Source: Blastochloris tepida
Lineage (GTDB): Bacteria > Pseudomonadota > Alphaproteobacteria > Rhizobiales > Xanthobacteraceae
Length of the DNA: 64,000 bases
Direction of reading: 5' to 3'
NCBI RefSeq assembly: GCF_003966715.1
Contig: NZ_AP018907.1
Span: 980,001 to 1,044,000 of the forward strand
The notes under the pieces are model-generated. The model was given only the letters and a program-made list of their open reading frames with translations, searched no databases and was not told the DNA's origin. The position numbers were made by a program, and so were the translations under genes. This document shows positions 15,661-25,081 of this stretch, in pieces (the stretch's first letter is position 1; each line of letters begins with the position of its first letter).

Positions 15661-17054
15661 GGCCGGCCAGCATGCTCCCCGCCGCGCTCCGTTCCCCGAT
15701 CACCCGCCTCGGCCGCGCACTGACCGCTGCCGCCCGTGAGTTGTCGACCCGCTCCGGCACCATCGAGGCCGGCGCCGGCGGCCCGCGGTGGCATCGCAAC
15801 GCGATCCTGCGGACCCCGGCGCGCGAGATCGCAGCGCGGTCGGAGACGGCCGGGGCGAGGGCGGCGGCAGCCTTTCTGAACAGCACCTACGGCGCGGCGA
15901 TCGTCAGCGCATGGGTGACCAACATCACCATGGACGGCCCGACCTGCCGGCCGAAGGTGAAGCGCAAAGCCCTGCGCAAGAAGCTGGTCGAGGACTTCGG
16001 TCGGTGGTGGGCGACCTGCGACGCCGAGGGGCGTTCGGACCTCGGCGGCTTTCTTGCCCGCACTGTCCGCTCGCTCGTGGTGAACGGCGAAGCGTTCGTT
16101 CACCTCGAAGTCGACCCCGACACAGCCGCGCTGCGGCTACGCCTCTGGAACGTCAGCCAGGTCGACCGGTCGCTGACCCGCGATCTCGGCGGTGGGCGCA
16201 AGATCGTCGCCGGGATCGAATCCGACGCCCGCGGCCGGCGGACGGCCTACCATACGCGCGAGAATCCAGACGCGCCGTTCGCGACCAATTACGGCACCAT
16301 CCGGGTGCCGGCCGAGGATGTGCTGCACGTTTTCGAGCCGCTTTTCCCCGGACAGACGAGGGGCTTGTCCTGGATGGCGCCGTCGCTGACCCGGATTGCC
16401 GAGATCGACAAAGCCGAAGACTCCAACATCGCGCGGCTCAACGCCGCAAGTTTGTTTGCTGGATTTTTGATAAAGCCCAGCGAGGGGGCGCCGGACGTGC
16501 TGCCGATTGCACCCAACGCGCCGTCGATCGACCTGGAGCCGGGAGCGTTCATTCAGGTGCCGCCGGGCTACGGCGTCGAGTTTTCGCAGCCGCCCAGCAG
16601 CGACGGCGCGGTCGACTTCATCCGCGCGATGGTCCGCTCGGCGGCGGCCGGCGCCGGCGTGCCCTACGAGCTGGTGAGCGGCGACCTTTCACAGGTGAAC
16701 TACAGCTCGGCCCGCCTCGGCCTTTCGGAATTCCGACAGCGCGTCACGGCGATCCGCCGCACGCTGATCGTGCCGCAGCTCCTCGACCCGATCTGGAAGC
16801 GGTGGCTGGCGCTGGAGGTGCTGGCCGGGCGGCTCAAGCTCGACATGGCCGCGCTGCCCGAGGCCGAATGGGTGTGGCCCGGCTGGCCCGCGGTCGATCC
16901 GCTGAAAGAAGTGAACGCGGATGTGCAGGCGATCAACGCCCGCATCCGCAGCCGCTTCGAGACGATCGCCGCCCGCGGTCGCGATCCGGAAGAGGTCGAC
17001 GCCGAGATCGTGCTCGACACGGCCCCGGCCGCTGCAAGGGAGTCTTCAAAATGA
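15657..17054 (+). CDS. portal protein (lambda family)
   Basis: Portal protein of 465 residues that forms the ring at one capsid corner through which DNA is packaged. The lambda-type portal signature is present: LNSTYGAAIVSAWVTNITMDGP near the start, VNGEAFVHLEVDPD, and the well-conserved VPYELVSGDLSQVNYSSARL near residue 345. The start is likely the GTG at 15657, which has GGAGG 4 bases before it and overlaps the stop of the previous gene (GTGA). An ATG at 15672 lies too far from that site. Its stop overlaps the next start (ATGA at 17051). The C-terminal residues are the usual low-complexity tail. It belongs with the protease-capsid fusion and the gpW-like gene as the head module. Confidence 0.93.
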   Translation: MRPASMLPAALRSPITRLGRALTAAARELSTRSGTIEAGAGGPRWHRNAILRTPAREIAARSETAGARAAAAFLNSTYGAAIVSAWVTNITMDGPTCRPKVKRKALRKKLVEDFGRWWATCDAEGRSDLGGFLARTVRSLVVNGEAFVHLEVDPDTAALRLRLWNVSQVDRSLTRDLGGGRKIVAGIESDARGRRTAYHTRENPDAPFATNYGTIRVPAEDVLHVFEPLFPGQTRGLSWMAPSLTRIAEIDKAEDSNIARLNAASLFAGFLIKPSEGAPDVLPIAPNAPSIDLEPGAFIQVPPGYGVEFSQPPSSDGAVDFIRAMVRSAAAGAGVPYELVSGDLSQVNYSSARLGLSEFRQRVTAIRRTLIVPQLLDPIWKRWLALEVLAGRLKLDMAALPEAEWVWPGWPAVDPLKEVNADVQAINARIRSRFETIAARGRDPEEVDAEIVLDTAPAAARESSK

Positions 17055-17434
17055 CCGTTGTCCGTTTTCCCGGTGCTCCCGGCACCAATGGCTTTGATCC
17101 GTTCGCCTTGGTTGCCGCCCTGGCCGAAGGCCTGCCCGGATGGCTGGCGACGGCCAGCGCCGAGGAGCGCGAACAGCTTGGTCTCGACCTCGCCGCGATG
17201 ATCGAGACCTCGGCCGAGGCGGTGGCCGAGCTGGATCCGACGATGGTGATTGCGACGCTGCAGGAGGTGCTGCCGGTCTGGTTCCGGTCGGTGCCGATCG
17301 ATGAGATCGAGCGGTTCACGCGGGCCGGTGAGGGATTCAGCTACGCGATCGCCGCGCTCTGTGCCGACCGCGCGGCATCGATGCGCGCGGATTTTCTCGC
17401 CGGCACGCATAATGAACATGGGAGACCGATTTGA
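17051..17434 (+). CDS. 127-residue unknown protein in the head block
   Basis: A 127-residue, mostly helical protein of unknown family (MTVVRFPGAPGTNGFDPF..., LPGWLATASAEEREQLGLDLAAMIETSAEAVAELDPTMV). It starts inside the end of the portal gene (ATGA) and ends overlapping the TTG start of the next gene. Its tight coupling to the portal gene and the capsid genes makes a structural, scaffold-like or head-joining role likely, but no homology supports one in particular. Confidence 0.65.
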   Translation: MTVVRFPGAPGTNGFDPFALVAALAEGLPGWLATASAEEREQLGLDLAAMIETSAEAVAELDPTMVIATLQEVLPVWFRSVPIDEIERFTRAGEGFSYAIAALCADRAASMRADFLAGTHNEHGRPI

Positions 17435-17667
17435 CCGCGCGTTTCCCGTTTATCGACCCGGCCGCCGGCTTCGACCCGGCGCCTGTGCTCGATCTGCTCG
17501 ACGATGAAATCGTGATGTGGGCGCCCGGCGCGACAGCCTCCGAGCTTGAAGATGCGCTGCAGCGCCTCGACGACCTGATCGAGATAATTCGCGGCGAGGT
17601 CTCCAGCCGGTCCGGCGATCTCGCCGCACTTGAAGAACTTCAATTCGCAGAGCTTGAGGCCGCCTGA
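17431..17667 (+). CDS. 78-residue unknown protein in the head block
   Basis: A 78-residue protein (MTARFPFIDPAAGFDPAPVLDLLDDEI..., with the helix ELEDALQRLDDLIEIIRGEV) of no known family. It starts at a TTG (17431) that overlaps the preceding stop (TTGA) and has GGAG 7 bases before it, and its stop overlaps the next ATG (TGATG at 17665-17669). The start codon is uncommon, but the overlaps on both sides support it. It is acidic and helical and is probably a small structural or joining protein. Confidence 0.6.
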   Translation: MTARFPFIDPAAGFDPAPVLDLLDDEIVMWAPGATASELEDALQRLDDLIEIIRGEVSSRSGDLAALEELQFAELEAA

Positions 17668-19535
17668 TGCCGCCCGCTGAAACCGAAACGCTGATCACCC
17701 GCCGCGCGCCGGCTCCGGTGGCGCCGAGCACCTTCAGCTGGGAGCGCCGCACCGTCGAGGTGGTGGTCGCGACCGGTGCGCCCATCGCCAGTTGGGATTG
17801 GGAGGGGCCGTGCGATGAGGTGCTGTCGCTGGCCCAGACCTGGCCGGAGCGCGTCCACGTCATCGACAATCACCGCCGGGACAGCGTCGCCGACGTCCTC
17901 GGCCACGCCTCGAATTTTCACGTCGTCGGCAATGAGCTGCGCGCGACGGTGAAGCTGTCCGCCCACAATCCCAAGGCCGAACAGCTGGCGCGTGAGCTCA
18001 ACGACGGCAACCCTTTCGGAATCTCAGTCGGCGCACGGGTGCGGGCCGCCGATTGGAAAACAACGGCCGACCCGAAGACGGGCCGCCGTACCCGCACTGC
18101 CGTGAAGTGGGAGCTGGTTGAGGTCTCCTTCGCGCCGTTCCCCGCCGACCCGAATGCCATGACCAGGAGCAATTCAATGCCTGAGACCGAAGTCCAGACC
18201 CAACCCACTGAAACCCCCGTCGTGACCTCGCCGCCGACGGCACCGGAGACCCAGCGTGCCGCCGACCCGGCCCCGGTCAACCGCGCGCAGGCGAATGCCG
18301 AGATCCGCACGCTCGGCCGCACCCTGGGCCTGGGCCAGCCGTGGGTCGACGCCCAGATCGACCGCAGTGCCACCGCCGAACAGGCCCGCGCTGCGGCGCT
18401 GGACGAGCTGCAGCGCCGCAGCGCCGCCGGCACCGTGCCGACCTCGCCGGTGGTGACCTTTGGCGTCGACTACACCGACCCGGCGATTCGCGTGCGCGCC
18501 GCCGGCGAGGCGCTGTATTCGCGGATCAACCGGTCGCACAACCTCTCGGAGCCTGCCCGGCGTTACGCCGAGATGAGCATGCCGGACCTTGCGCGCGAGT
18601 GCTGCCGGGCGGCCGGCGTGCCGCTCGCCGGGCTGTCGACCGCCAGCATCGTCACGCGCGCGTTGCATACCACGAGCGATTTCGCGCTCATCCTCGGCGA
18701 CACGGTCGGCCGCACGCTGCGCGATTCCTATCAGGCGGTGCCGTCGGCGTTGAAGCGGCTCGGCCGGCAGCAGAATGCGACGGACTTCCGCGCCCGCCAC
18801 CGCATCCAATTCGGCGGCAACCTGCTGCTGGAGCGGGTGAACGAGTCCGGCGAGGTGAAGTCCGGCACGCTGGCCGAGGCGAAGGAATCGTACCGGCTCG
18901 AAACCTTCGCCAAGATGTTCGGCATCTCGCGCCAGGCGCTGGCGAATGACAATCTCGGCGCCTTCGCCGATATGCCGCGCCGGCTCGGCCAGCTCACCGC
19001 GGCGACCGAGGCGAAGCTCTTGGCCGACCTGCTGACCGAGGGCAGCGGCCTCGGCCCGGTGATGGCCGATGGCAAGCGGCTGTTCCACACCGACCATGGC
19101 AACCTCGCGAGCGCCGGCACGGTGATCGACGTCGGCACGCTCGGCGCGGCCCGGCTGGCGATGCGGGCGCAGGTCGGCCTCGCTGGCGAGCTGGTCAGCG
19201 TCACCCCGAAGTATCTGGTGGTGTCGCCGGCCAAGGAAACCGAGGGCGAGAAAGTGCTCGCCGCCATCAGCCCGGCCGCGGTTGACGACGTAAATCCCTT
19301 CAGCGGCAAGCTGGAGCTGATCGTCGAGCCGCGGCTCACCGGCAATCGTTGGTACCTCGCGGCATCGCCGGCCGAGATCGACGGGCTCGAATGGGCGTAT
19401 CTCTCCGGCGAAGAAGGGCCGCAGGTCGAGACCCGGGCCGGCTTCGAGGTCGAGGGCGTTCAGATGAAGGTCAGACTCGATTTCGGCGCCGGCTTTGTCG
19501 ACCACCGCTCCTGGTATTCGAACCCCGGAGCGTGA
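17667..19535 (+). CDS. prohead protease - major capsid fusion
   Basis: A 622-residue fusion. Residues 1-165 are an HK97-family prohead protease: His in VIDNHRRDSVADVLG (H69), Ser in GISVGARV (S120), and acidic residues in WELVEVSF. A Pro/Thr-rich linker (about 170-230) follows, then a capsid domain of about 390 residues, with FGGNLLLERVNESGEV, ETFAKMFGISRQALANDNLG and FHTDHGNLA, of the Mu gpT/HK97-like kind. In separate form the protease cleaves scaffold and capsid during maturation. Fusions of the two are known in some phages. A Shine-Dalgarno and ATG at the junction (18177) may also give capsid alone. The start overlaps the previous stop. Confidence 0.88.
   Translation: MPPAETETLITRRAPAPVAPSTFSWERRTVEVVVATGAPIASWDWEGPCDEVLSLAQTWPERVHVIDNHRRDSVADVLGHASNFHVVGNELRATVKLSAHNPKAEQLARELNDGNPFGISVGARVRAADWKTTADPKTGRRTRTAVKWELVEVSFAPFPADPNAMTRSNSMPETEVQTQPTETPVVTSPPTAPETQRAADPAPVNRAQANAEIRTLGRTLGLGQPWVDAQIDRSATAEQARAAALDELQRRSAAGTVPTSPVVTFGVDYTDPAIRVRAAGEALYSRINRSHNLSEPARRYAEMSMPDLARECCRAAGVPLAGLSTASIVTRALHTTSDFALILGDTVGRTLRDSYQAVPSALKRLGRQQNATDFRARHRIQFGGNLLLERVNESGEVKSGTLAEAKESYRLETFAKMFGISRQALANDNLGAFADMPRRLGQLTAATEAKLLADLLTEGSGLGPVMADGKRLFHTDHGNLASAGTVIDVGTLGAARLAMRAQVGLAGELVSVTPKYLVVSPAKETEGEKVLAAISPAAVDDVNPFSGKLELIVEPRLTGNRWYLAASPAEIDGLEWAYLSGEEGPQVETRAGFEVEGVQMKVRLDFGAGFVDHRSWYSNPGA
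18165..18179 (+). promoter_or_regulatory. internal ribosome site and ATG at protease-capsid junction
   Basis: AGGAG at 18165-18169 lies 7 bases before an in-frame ATG at 18177 (residue M171 of the fusion). This is exactly at the end of the protease domain, so the capsid part may be made separately, as with lambda C and Nu3. Confidence 0.6.
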
Positions 19536-19538
19536 TCC

Positions 19539-19769
19539 ATGGCGGACCTGGAGGCGCTTCGCCAGCGGCTTGCCGACCTGAGGGAGGCGCATGCCTCCGG
19601 CGCCAAGCGGGTCAAGACCGCGACGAACGGTGTGGTCGAGGAGGTCGAGTTCCAGACGACCTCAGACCTCGAACGCGCCATTGCCAACGTCGAGGCCCAG
19701 ATCGCCGCCGCCGAGGGTCGCCCAGCCGGCAAAATTGTTCACCTGCGCAATACACGCGGGTGGTCCTGA
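19539..19769 (+). CDS. gpW-like head-to-tail joining protein
   Basis: A 76-residue protein that probably sits under the portal and closes or connects the head. It resembles gpW-family joiners: a short coiled helix (DLEALRQRLADLREAHASGAKRV), a beta hairpin (VVEEVEFQTTSDLERAIANVEAQIAAAEG) and a basic tail (KIVHLRNTRGW). It starts 4 bases after the capsid fusion stop, with GGAG nearby. It is the last structural gene of the block. If the element takes tails from a helper, this protein would be the surface that meets the tail (inference). Confidence 0.75.
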   Translation: MADLEALRQRLADLREAHASGAKRVKTATNGVVEEVEFQTTSDLERAIANVEAQIAAAEGRPAGKIVHLRNTRGWS

Positions 19770-19991
19770 CCGATCGTCGCGGGGGAGCTTCCTGCGGGTC
19801 GCGAGGCCGATCCTACAACGACAAGCGCACCTCCCGTCCCCCGCACACGGCACAACGGGACAAGGTGGGCAAGGCCTCGAACGGCGCCTTCGGCGGGGAC
19901 CGAGGGCGCACCCCGGCCCGGTGGTGATCGCGGACGAACCGACACCGCCGGGCCGGATGCCGTGATCGTTTTGGAATTGCTGTTTCTCGGA

Positions 19992-20011
19992 CGAAACTGA
20001 TCCTGGTTTCG
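19992..20011. promoter_or_regulatory. inverted repeat upstream of the excisionase-like gene
   Basis: CGAAAC (19992-19997) and GTTTCG (20006-20011) form an inverted repeat with an 8-base centre, a few bases before the start of the excisionase-like gene. A control site for that gene and the integrase is possible. Confidence 0.4.
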
Positions 20012-20026
20012 AGAATGAGGTCGATG

Positions 20027-20314
20027 ATGCGGTTCCGCGTCGAGCCCCGCGACATTCCGCCGGAGATGGCCGCGCGCCGCCTCGGGAAGAGCGTTGCCGA
20101 GTTCACGGCGGTGCTCCCGAACCTGATTGCCCGCGGGTTCCCGCGGCCGGACCCGGACACCGGGAATTTCGACCCCCACGCGATCGACCGCTGGTGCGAC
20201 ACCCGCCACGCCCATCTGTTCGGTGGCAGTCCAGCGACCCTTGGGGCTCGCGACGCCTCGACGGTCGCCAGCGAGCGAATCGCGGCGATGAGGGCAGGGG
20301 GGCGCAATGGCTAA
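20027..20314 (+). CDS. excisionase/AlpA-like small DNA-binding protein
   Basis: A 95-residue protein with a helix-turn-helix-like pattern (PPEMAARRLGKSVAEFTAVLPNLIARGFPRPDPDTGNFDPHAIDRWCD), typical of the small gene in front of integrases in Hyphomicrobiales elements. It probably acts as an excisionase or as an activator of the integrase. GAGG lies 6 bases before ATG 20027; in-frame ATGs at 20015 and 20024 are also possible. Its end overlaps the integrase start by 8 bases, so the two are co-translated. The 257 bases before it hold no gene. Confidence 0.7.
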   Translation: MRFRVEPRDIPPEMAARRLGKSVAEFTAVLPNLIARGFPRPDPDTGNFDPHAIDRWCDTRHAHLFGGSPATLGARDASTVASERIAAMRAGGRNG

Positions 20315-21452
20315 GGGGGACCCGTTCTATTACCGCGTGAAGCGAAACGGCCGGGCTTTCTGGGAGCCGACGCCCAAGATGAAGGCGGCAGGCTTTCACA
20401 GTGTGCCGCTTGGCCCAGATGGTCCAGAGGCCTTCCGGATCGCCGAGGAGTGGAACCGCCGGTGGGACGCCGCTCGCCGCGGCGAGACGCCGTCTCCCGC
20501 CATGGTGGCGGCCGACAACCTGTCGCCGGAGACGTCCGAAGAGCTGACGGTTTATCCGCCGCATTCCCTTGGCGAGGCGTTCCGCAAGTACCGCCGTACC
20601 GAGGAATGGTCGCGCAAGGCGCCGCGGACCCGTGAGGACTGGTGGCGCGGATGGCGGCGAATCAAGCCGGTGTTCGGCGACTGCGACCCGCGGACCGTCG
20701 ACCTGTCGGCGTGGCGGAAGGCCGTCGAGGACACGGTGTCACTGCGGGAGGCGCACCGCGCTATGAAAATCTGGCGGGCCTTGTGGAAGGTCGCCGCGGC
20801 GCTCGGCTATTGCGTCCGCGACGCCGATCCGTCCCTCGGCATCCGCAACACGGCCGCGGCCGGCCGGGATGCGACCTGGATCGAAGGCGAAGCGGTCCGC
20901 CTGTTCAAGCAGGCGTGGCGCGACGGCTACTTCGGCCTCGCCGCCATCATCGCCGTTGCGTGGTCCACACAGCTCAGCCCCGGCGATGTCCGCGCGCTCC
21001 GCGCGTCGCAGCTCGCGACCGCGGCCGATGGCACCGCATTCTTCGCCGAGAGAGCCAAGACCGGGAAGCCGGTCGGAGGAGTACTGACGAATCGCGCCCT
21101 GGCTGCTTTGGCCGCATACCTCGCCAAGATCGGGGTGGAGATGACCGGCGAGGCTTTCATCTTCCGGAATCGCTCCGGCGCCCCCTACAGCAAGGACACG
21201 CTGGGAGACGATTTCCGCGACGTCCGGGCCGTCCTGTTCGGGGATGGCGAGCGGAGAACCCTCGCCGATTTCCGCCGTTCCGGTGCGGTCGAGGCGATCG
21301 TCGGGGAGGCCGCGCCTGCCGCTCTTGCCCACGCCATGGGCAACACCCTCAGCGCCTCGAACGCCCTGTTTGCCACCTACGTGCCGGTCAACCTCGCCAC
21401 GGTGCGCAGCGTCATGGAGGCCCGGAAGCGGGGCCGGGCGAAGCTCAGATAG
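20307..21452 (+). CDS. tyrosine integrase
   Basis: A 381-residue tyrosine recombinase that would join and excise the element at the tRNA-Asp site. The SAM-like arm domain is at about 85-170. The catalytic domain holds Arg229 (PGDVRAL), Lys251 (AKTGKP), the box with Asp321-Phe-Arg-Arg324 (TLADFRRSG) where most relatives have His-x-x-Arg, His342 (LAHAMGN) and Tyr358 (ATYVP). Asp for the first His is an unusual but known variant; I consider the enzyme likely active. It begins inside the preceding gene with AGGGGGG upstream. It is 79 bases from attR, the usual place. Confidence 0.92.
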   Translation: MAKGDPFYYRVKRNGRAFWEPTPKMKAAGFHSVPLGPDGPEAFRIAEEWNRRWDAARRGETPSPAMVAADNLSPETSEELTVYPPHSLGEAFRKYRRTEEWSRKAPRTREDWWRGWRRIKPVFGDCDPRTVDLSAWRKAVEDTVSLREAHRAMKIWRALWKVAAALGYCVRDADPSLGIRNTAAAGRDATWIEGEAVRLFKQAWRDGYFGLAAIIAVAWSTQLSPGDVRALRASQLATAADGTAFFAERAKTGKPVGGVLTNRALAALAAYLAKIGVEMTGEAFIFRNRSGAPYSKDTLGDDFRDVRAVLFGDGERRTLADFRRSGAVEAIVGEAAPAALAHAMGNTLSASNALFATYVPVNLATVRSVMEARKRGRAKLR

Positions 21453-21531
21453 AACGGACCGCGGCCAAAAGTTGGAACGCGCCGGTCTGAAAAGTTGGAA
21501 TGTGACGGATGCGAAACGCTAAGTGCTTGAG

Positions 21532-21611
<80 letters not shown>

Positions 21612-22281
21612 GCGAACTCGTCGCAAGCGAGAGCGCGGACATAAGGCCCCAGCCGCTCGCCGTCAAGCCCGTCTGTGGCCAAGATTGCGATTGGTGCCGC
21701 AGACGGGCTTCGGCCCTCCGGTCGGGCGGCTGCGCCGGGCGGGTGGCCGCCCGCGGCCGCATTCTCCTGTGGATGGCTGCGACCGAGTGGGCGTCCGCCG
21801 TGTGTGGGCGATTTCCTGGGCTGAGCCGGCGGATTGCCGTCCGCGGGGCCGGGGATTGCCGCCGGCGGGGCGTGCTCCATAACGGCTTCTGTGGATGACG
21901 GCGCAGTGGTGGCCGCGGCTGCGGCAAGAACTTCCGCACTTGCGCAATGGTGGATTGGTGCAAACCGGCGGGAGACCTTGTCCATTCCGGCGGTGATGGC
22001 AATGGAGTGTCGACGTAACGGTTGAAGTGGCGGGTTCTCGCAGCAGCGAAGTCAAAAATGCTGCAACTGCGTGCCCAGGGATTTGGCGGCGCTGCCTGAA
22101 TTGTAGGCCAAGTCTGCAAATCTGTCGGTCATTACGCCTCCGGCATCCGAATAACGCGCGCAGGCGAGCTTGCGGGGGGTGAGGCCGTGCGCTAACCATT
22201 CGACTATCGGATGGGTCCGGGTGCCGGGCCGCCGACGTGCCGGACTGATCCGCGCGAACGCCCCAAGAGGTGAACTGGACG
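21612..22281. other. intergenic region before the nuo operon
   Basis: About 670 bases with no supported gene. It holds an inverted repeat at 21665-21710: AAGCCCGTCTG and CAGACGGGCTT match over 11 bases, with CCAA/TTGG pairing inside the 24-base loop. The nuo promoter should lie in the right part, but I see no clear -35/-10 pair. AGAGG at 22266-22270 is the ribosome site for nuoA. Confidence 0.5.
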
Positions 22282-22647
22282 ATGACCGAGCTGCTTGTCG
22301 CCTATCTCCCGCTCGTCATCTTCATCGGCCTGTCGCTGGTGATCGGGTTGGTGCTGCTGATCGCGCCGTTCGTCGTGGCCTATCAGCAGCCGGACCCGGA
22401 GAAGCTGTCGGCCTATGAATGCGGCTTCAACGCCTTCAGCGACGCCCGCATGAAATTCGACATCCGCTTCTATCTGGTGTCGATCCTGTTCATTATCTTC
22501 GATCTCGAAGTGGCATTCCTGTTTCCGTGGGCGGTGGCGTTCGGCGATGTCGGCGTGTTCGGGTTCTGGTCGATGATGGTGTTTCTGGGCGTGCTGACGG
22601 TGGGCTTCGTCTATGAGTGGAAGAAGGGAGCCCTGGAATGGGACTGA
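22282..22647 (+). CDS. nuoA: NADH-quinone oxidoreductase subunit A
   Basis: Membrane subunit of 121 residues of respiratory complex I, which helps anchor the quinone-binding region near NuoH. Three membrane spans are visible and the family motif [20 protein letters not shown] lies after the first. I use ATG 22282 ([11 protein letters not shown]), the usual length for the family. A GTG 12 bases upstream is in frame but unlikely. The gene opens the nuo operon and overlaps nuoB by 10 bases. Confidence 0.96.
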   Translation: MTELLVAYLPLVIFIGLSLVIGLVLLIAPFVVAYQQPDPEKLSAYECGFNAFSDARMKFDIRFYLVSILFIIFDLEVAFLFPWAVAFGDVGVFGFWSMMVFLGVLTVGFVYEWKKGALEWD

Positions 22648-23240
22648 TCGGCAAGTCTCCAGCCATGTCTCCTGCCAACTCTCCGGCCATCGCTCCGGCG
22701 CCCAGGGGCATTCTCGACCCGCGTACCGGCAAGCCGATCGGCTCGGACGATCCCTTCTTTACCGGCATCAATGACGAGCTGGCCGACAAGGGCTTCCTCG
22801 TCACCGCCACCGACGAGATCATCAACTGGGCGCGCACCGGCTCGCTGATGTGGATGACCTTCGGGCTGGCCTGCTGCGCGGTCGAGATGATCCACGGCGC
22901 CATGCCGCGCTACGACTTCGAGCGATTCGGCTTCGCGCCGCGCGCCTCGCCGCGCCAGTCGGACTGCATGATCGTCGCCGGCACCCTGACCAACAAGATG
23001 GCGCCCGCGCTGCGCAAGGTCTACGACCAGATGCCGGAGCCGCGATACGTCATCTCGATGGGCTCCTGCGCCAATGGTGGCGGCTACTACCACTACTCGT
23101 ATTCGGTTGTGCGCGGCTGCGATCGCATCGTGCCGGTCGACATCTACGTTCCGGGCTGCCCGCCGACGGCGGAGGCGCTGCTCTACGGCGTGATGCTGCT
23201 GCAAAAGAAGATTCGTCGGACGGGGACCATCGAGCGGTGA
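22638..23240 (+). CDS. nuoB: NADH-quinone oxidoreductase subunit B
   Basis: Peripheral-arm subunit of 200 residues that binds cluster N2, the last iron-sulfur centre before quinone. The ligand cysteines are in [18 protein letters not shown] and VPGCPPTAE. The N-terminal 35 residues are a Pro/Ser-rich extension typical of alphaproteobacteria. ATG 22638 has GGGAG nine bases before it. The end overlaps the GTG start of nuoC (GTGA). Confidence 0.96.
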   Translation: MGLIGKSPAMSPANSPAIAPAPRGILDPRTGKPIGSDDPFFTGINDELADKGFLVTATDEIINWARTGSLMWMTFGLACCAVEMIHGAMPRYDFERFGFAPRASPRQSDCMIVAGTLTNKMAPALRKVYDQMPEPRYVISMGSCANGGGYYHYSYSVVRGCDRIVPVDIYVPGCPPTAEALLYGVMLLQKKIRRTGTIER

Positions 23241-23875
23241 CCAGATATTATGGGGATGGCGGTCTCCTCGACACGGCGTTGCGGGAGATCGGCGAGGCGG
23301 CGGCAGCCGCGCTGCCCGGGGCGGTGACGGGCTTCGACATTGCTTTGGGCGAACTGACCATCCGGGCCGAGGCGGCGCTGATCGTCGAGGTGCTGCGCTT
23401 CCTGCACGACGATCCGGCCTGCCGGTTCATCGCCTTCGTCGATCTGTGCGGGGTCGACTGGCCGGCGCGCGAGAAGCGATTCGACGTGGTCTATCACCTG
23501 CTGTCGCCGCAGCAGAATTTGCGCGTGCGGGTGAAGGTGGAGACCGACGAGGCCACGCCGGTGCCGTCGATCGTCGGGCTCTATCCGGGCGCCGGCTGGT
23601 TCGAGCGCGAGGCCTACGACCTCTATGGCGTGCTGTTCGACGGCAATCCCGACCTGCGCCGCATCCTCACCGACTACGGTTTTGACGGCCACCCGCTGCG
23701 CAAGGACTTTCCGCTCACCGGTTATGTCGAGCTGCGCTGGGACGATGAGCAGAAGCGCGTGGTCTACGAGCCGGTGCGGCTGATGCAGGAGTTCCGCAAC
23801 TTCGACTTTCTCTCGCCCTGGGAAGGCACCGACTATGTGCTGCCCGGCGACGAGAAGGCCAATCGGGCGGGCTGA
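23237..23875 (+). CDS. nuoC: NADH-quinone oxidoreductase subunit C
   Basis: Peripheral-arm subunit of 212 residues (30-kDa subunit) that links NuoB, NuoD and NuoI. The signature [37 protein letters not shown] is present near residue 125-165. It starts at GTG 23237, overlapping the nuoB stop (GTGA). Separate nuoC and nuoD genes, not fused as in Escherichia coli, are the alphaproteobacterial form. Confidence 0.96.
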   Translation: MTRYYGDGGLLDTALREIGEAAAAALPGAVTGFDIALGELTIRAEAALIVEVLRFLHDDPACRFIAFVDLCGVDWPAREKRFDVVYHLLSPQQNLRVRVKVETDEATPVPSIVGLYPGAGWFEREAYDLYGVLFDGNPDLRRILTDYGFDGHPLRKDFPLTGYVELRWDDEQKRVVYEPVRLMQEFRNFDFLSPWEGTDYVLPGDEKANRAG

Positions 23876-23887
23876 GGGGGGCAGGAC

Positions 23888-25081
23888 ATGGGCGCCGACG
23901 CCACGGCTCGCGACTTCACCATCAATCTCGGCCCGCAGCACCCGTCCGCGCACGGCGTGCTGCGGCTGATCCTCGACCTCGACGGCGAGGTGATCACGCG
24001 CGCCGATCCGCATATCGGCCTGCTGCACCGCGGCACCGAGAAGCTGATCGAGTACAAGACCTACGCCCAGGCGGTGCCGTATTTCGACCGGCTCGACTAT
24101 GTGTCGCCGATGAACTGCGAGCACGCCTTCGTGCTGGCGGTGGAGCGCCTGCTCGGCCTTGCCGTGCCCTACCGCGCCCAGCTCATCCGCGTGCTCTATT
24201 CGGAGCTGACGCGGATCGCCAACCACCTGATCAATATCGGCTCGCACGCGCTCGACGTCGGCGCGCTGACCCCGCCGCTGTGGGTCTATGAGGAGCGCGA
24301 GAAGATCTTCTGCTTCTACGAGCGCGCCTGCGGCGCGCGCATGCACGCCAATTATTTCCGGGTCGGCGGCGTGCACCAGGACCTGCCGCCGGCGCTGATC
24401 GAGGACATCCGGGCGTGGTGCGATCCGTTCCTCGGCGTGGTCGACGACATCGACCGGCTGCTCACCGGCAACCGCATCTTCAAGCAGCGCAACGTCGACA
24501 TCTGCGTGGTCCGGCCGGAGGACGTCTGGGCGCGCGGCTTCTCGGGCATCATGGTGCGCGGCTCGGGCATCGCCTGGGATCTGCGCAAGGCGCAACCCTA
24601 CGAGTGCTACGAGGATCTCGAGTTCGACATCCCGGTCGGCAAGAACGGCGACTGCTACGACCGCTATCTCTGCCGCATGCTGGAGATGCGGGAATCGGTG
24701 CGCATCATCCGGCAGTGCTGCGACAAGCTCAGCAGCGTTGCCGGCGCAGGGCCAGTGCTGGCGCCCGACCACAAGGTGGTGCCGCCGCGCCGCAGCGAGA
24801 TGAAGCGTTCGATGGAGGCGCTGATCCACCATTTCAAGCTCTACACCGAGGGCTTCCACGTGCCGGCCGGCGAGGTCTATGCGGCGATCGAGGCGCCCAA
24901 GGGCGAGTTCGGCGTCTATCTGGTGGCTGACGGCACCAACAAACCCTATCGCTGCAAGATTCGCTCGCCCGGCTTCGTCCACCTGCAGGCCACCGAGTTC
25001 CTGTCCAAGGGCCACATGCTGGCGGACATCACCGCCATCATCGCCACCATCGACGTGGTGTTCGGCGAGGTCGACCGATGA
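23888..25081 (+). CDS. nuoD: NADH-quinone oxidoreductase subunit D
   Basis: Peripheral-arm subunit of 397 residues (49-kDa subunit) that forms most of the quinone-binding pocket with Nuo[17 protein letters not shown] and the quinone-site His and Tyr around HRGTEKL are present, as is the C-terminal [20 protein letters not shown]. The family length is normal. The stop overlaps the ATG of the Uma2-like gene (ATGA at 25078), so the nuclease gene is translated with nuoD. Confidence 0.97.
   Translation: MGADATARDFTINLGPQHPSAHGVLRLILDLDGEVITRADPHIGLLHRGTEKLIEYKTYAQAVPYFDRLDYVSPMNCEHAFVLAVERLLGLAVPYRAQLIRVLYSELTRIANHLINIGSHALDVGALTPPLWVYEEREKIFCFYERACGARMHANYFRVGGVHQDLPPALIEDIRAWCDPFLGVVDDIDRLLTGNRIFKQRNVDICVVRPEDVWARGFSGIMVRGSGIAWDLRKAQPYECYEDLEFDIPVGKNGDCYDRYLCRMLEMRESVRIIRQCCDKLSSVAGAGPVLAPDHKVVPPRRSEMKRSMEALIHHFKLYTEGFHVPAGEVYAAIEAPKGEFGVYLVADGTNKPYRCKIRSPGFVHLQATEFLSKGHMLADITAIIATIDVVFGEVDR

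Noticed and set aside
22022..22032. GAAGTGGCGGG, an 11-base match to the start of the att core, as a second attachment site
   Set aside because: The match is short and not part of a tRNA; likely chance.
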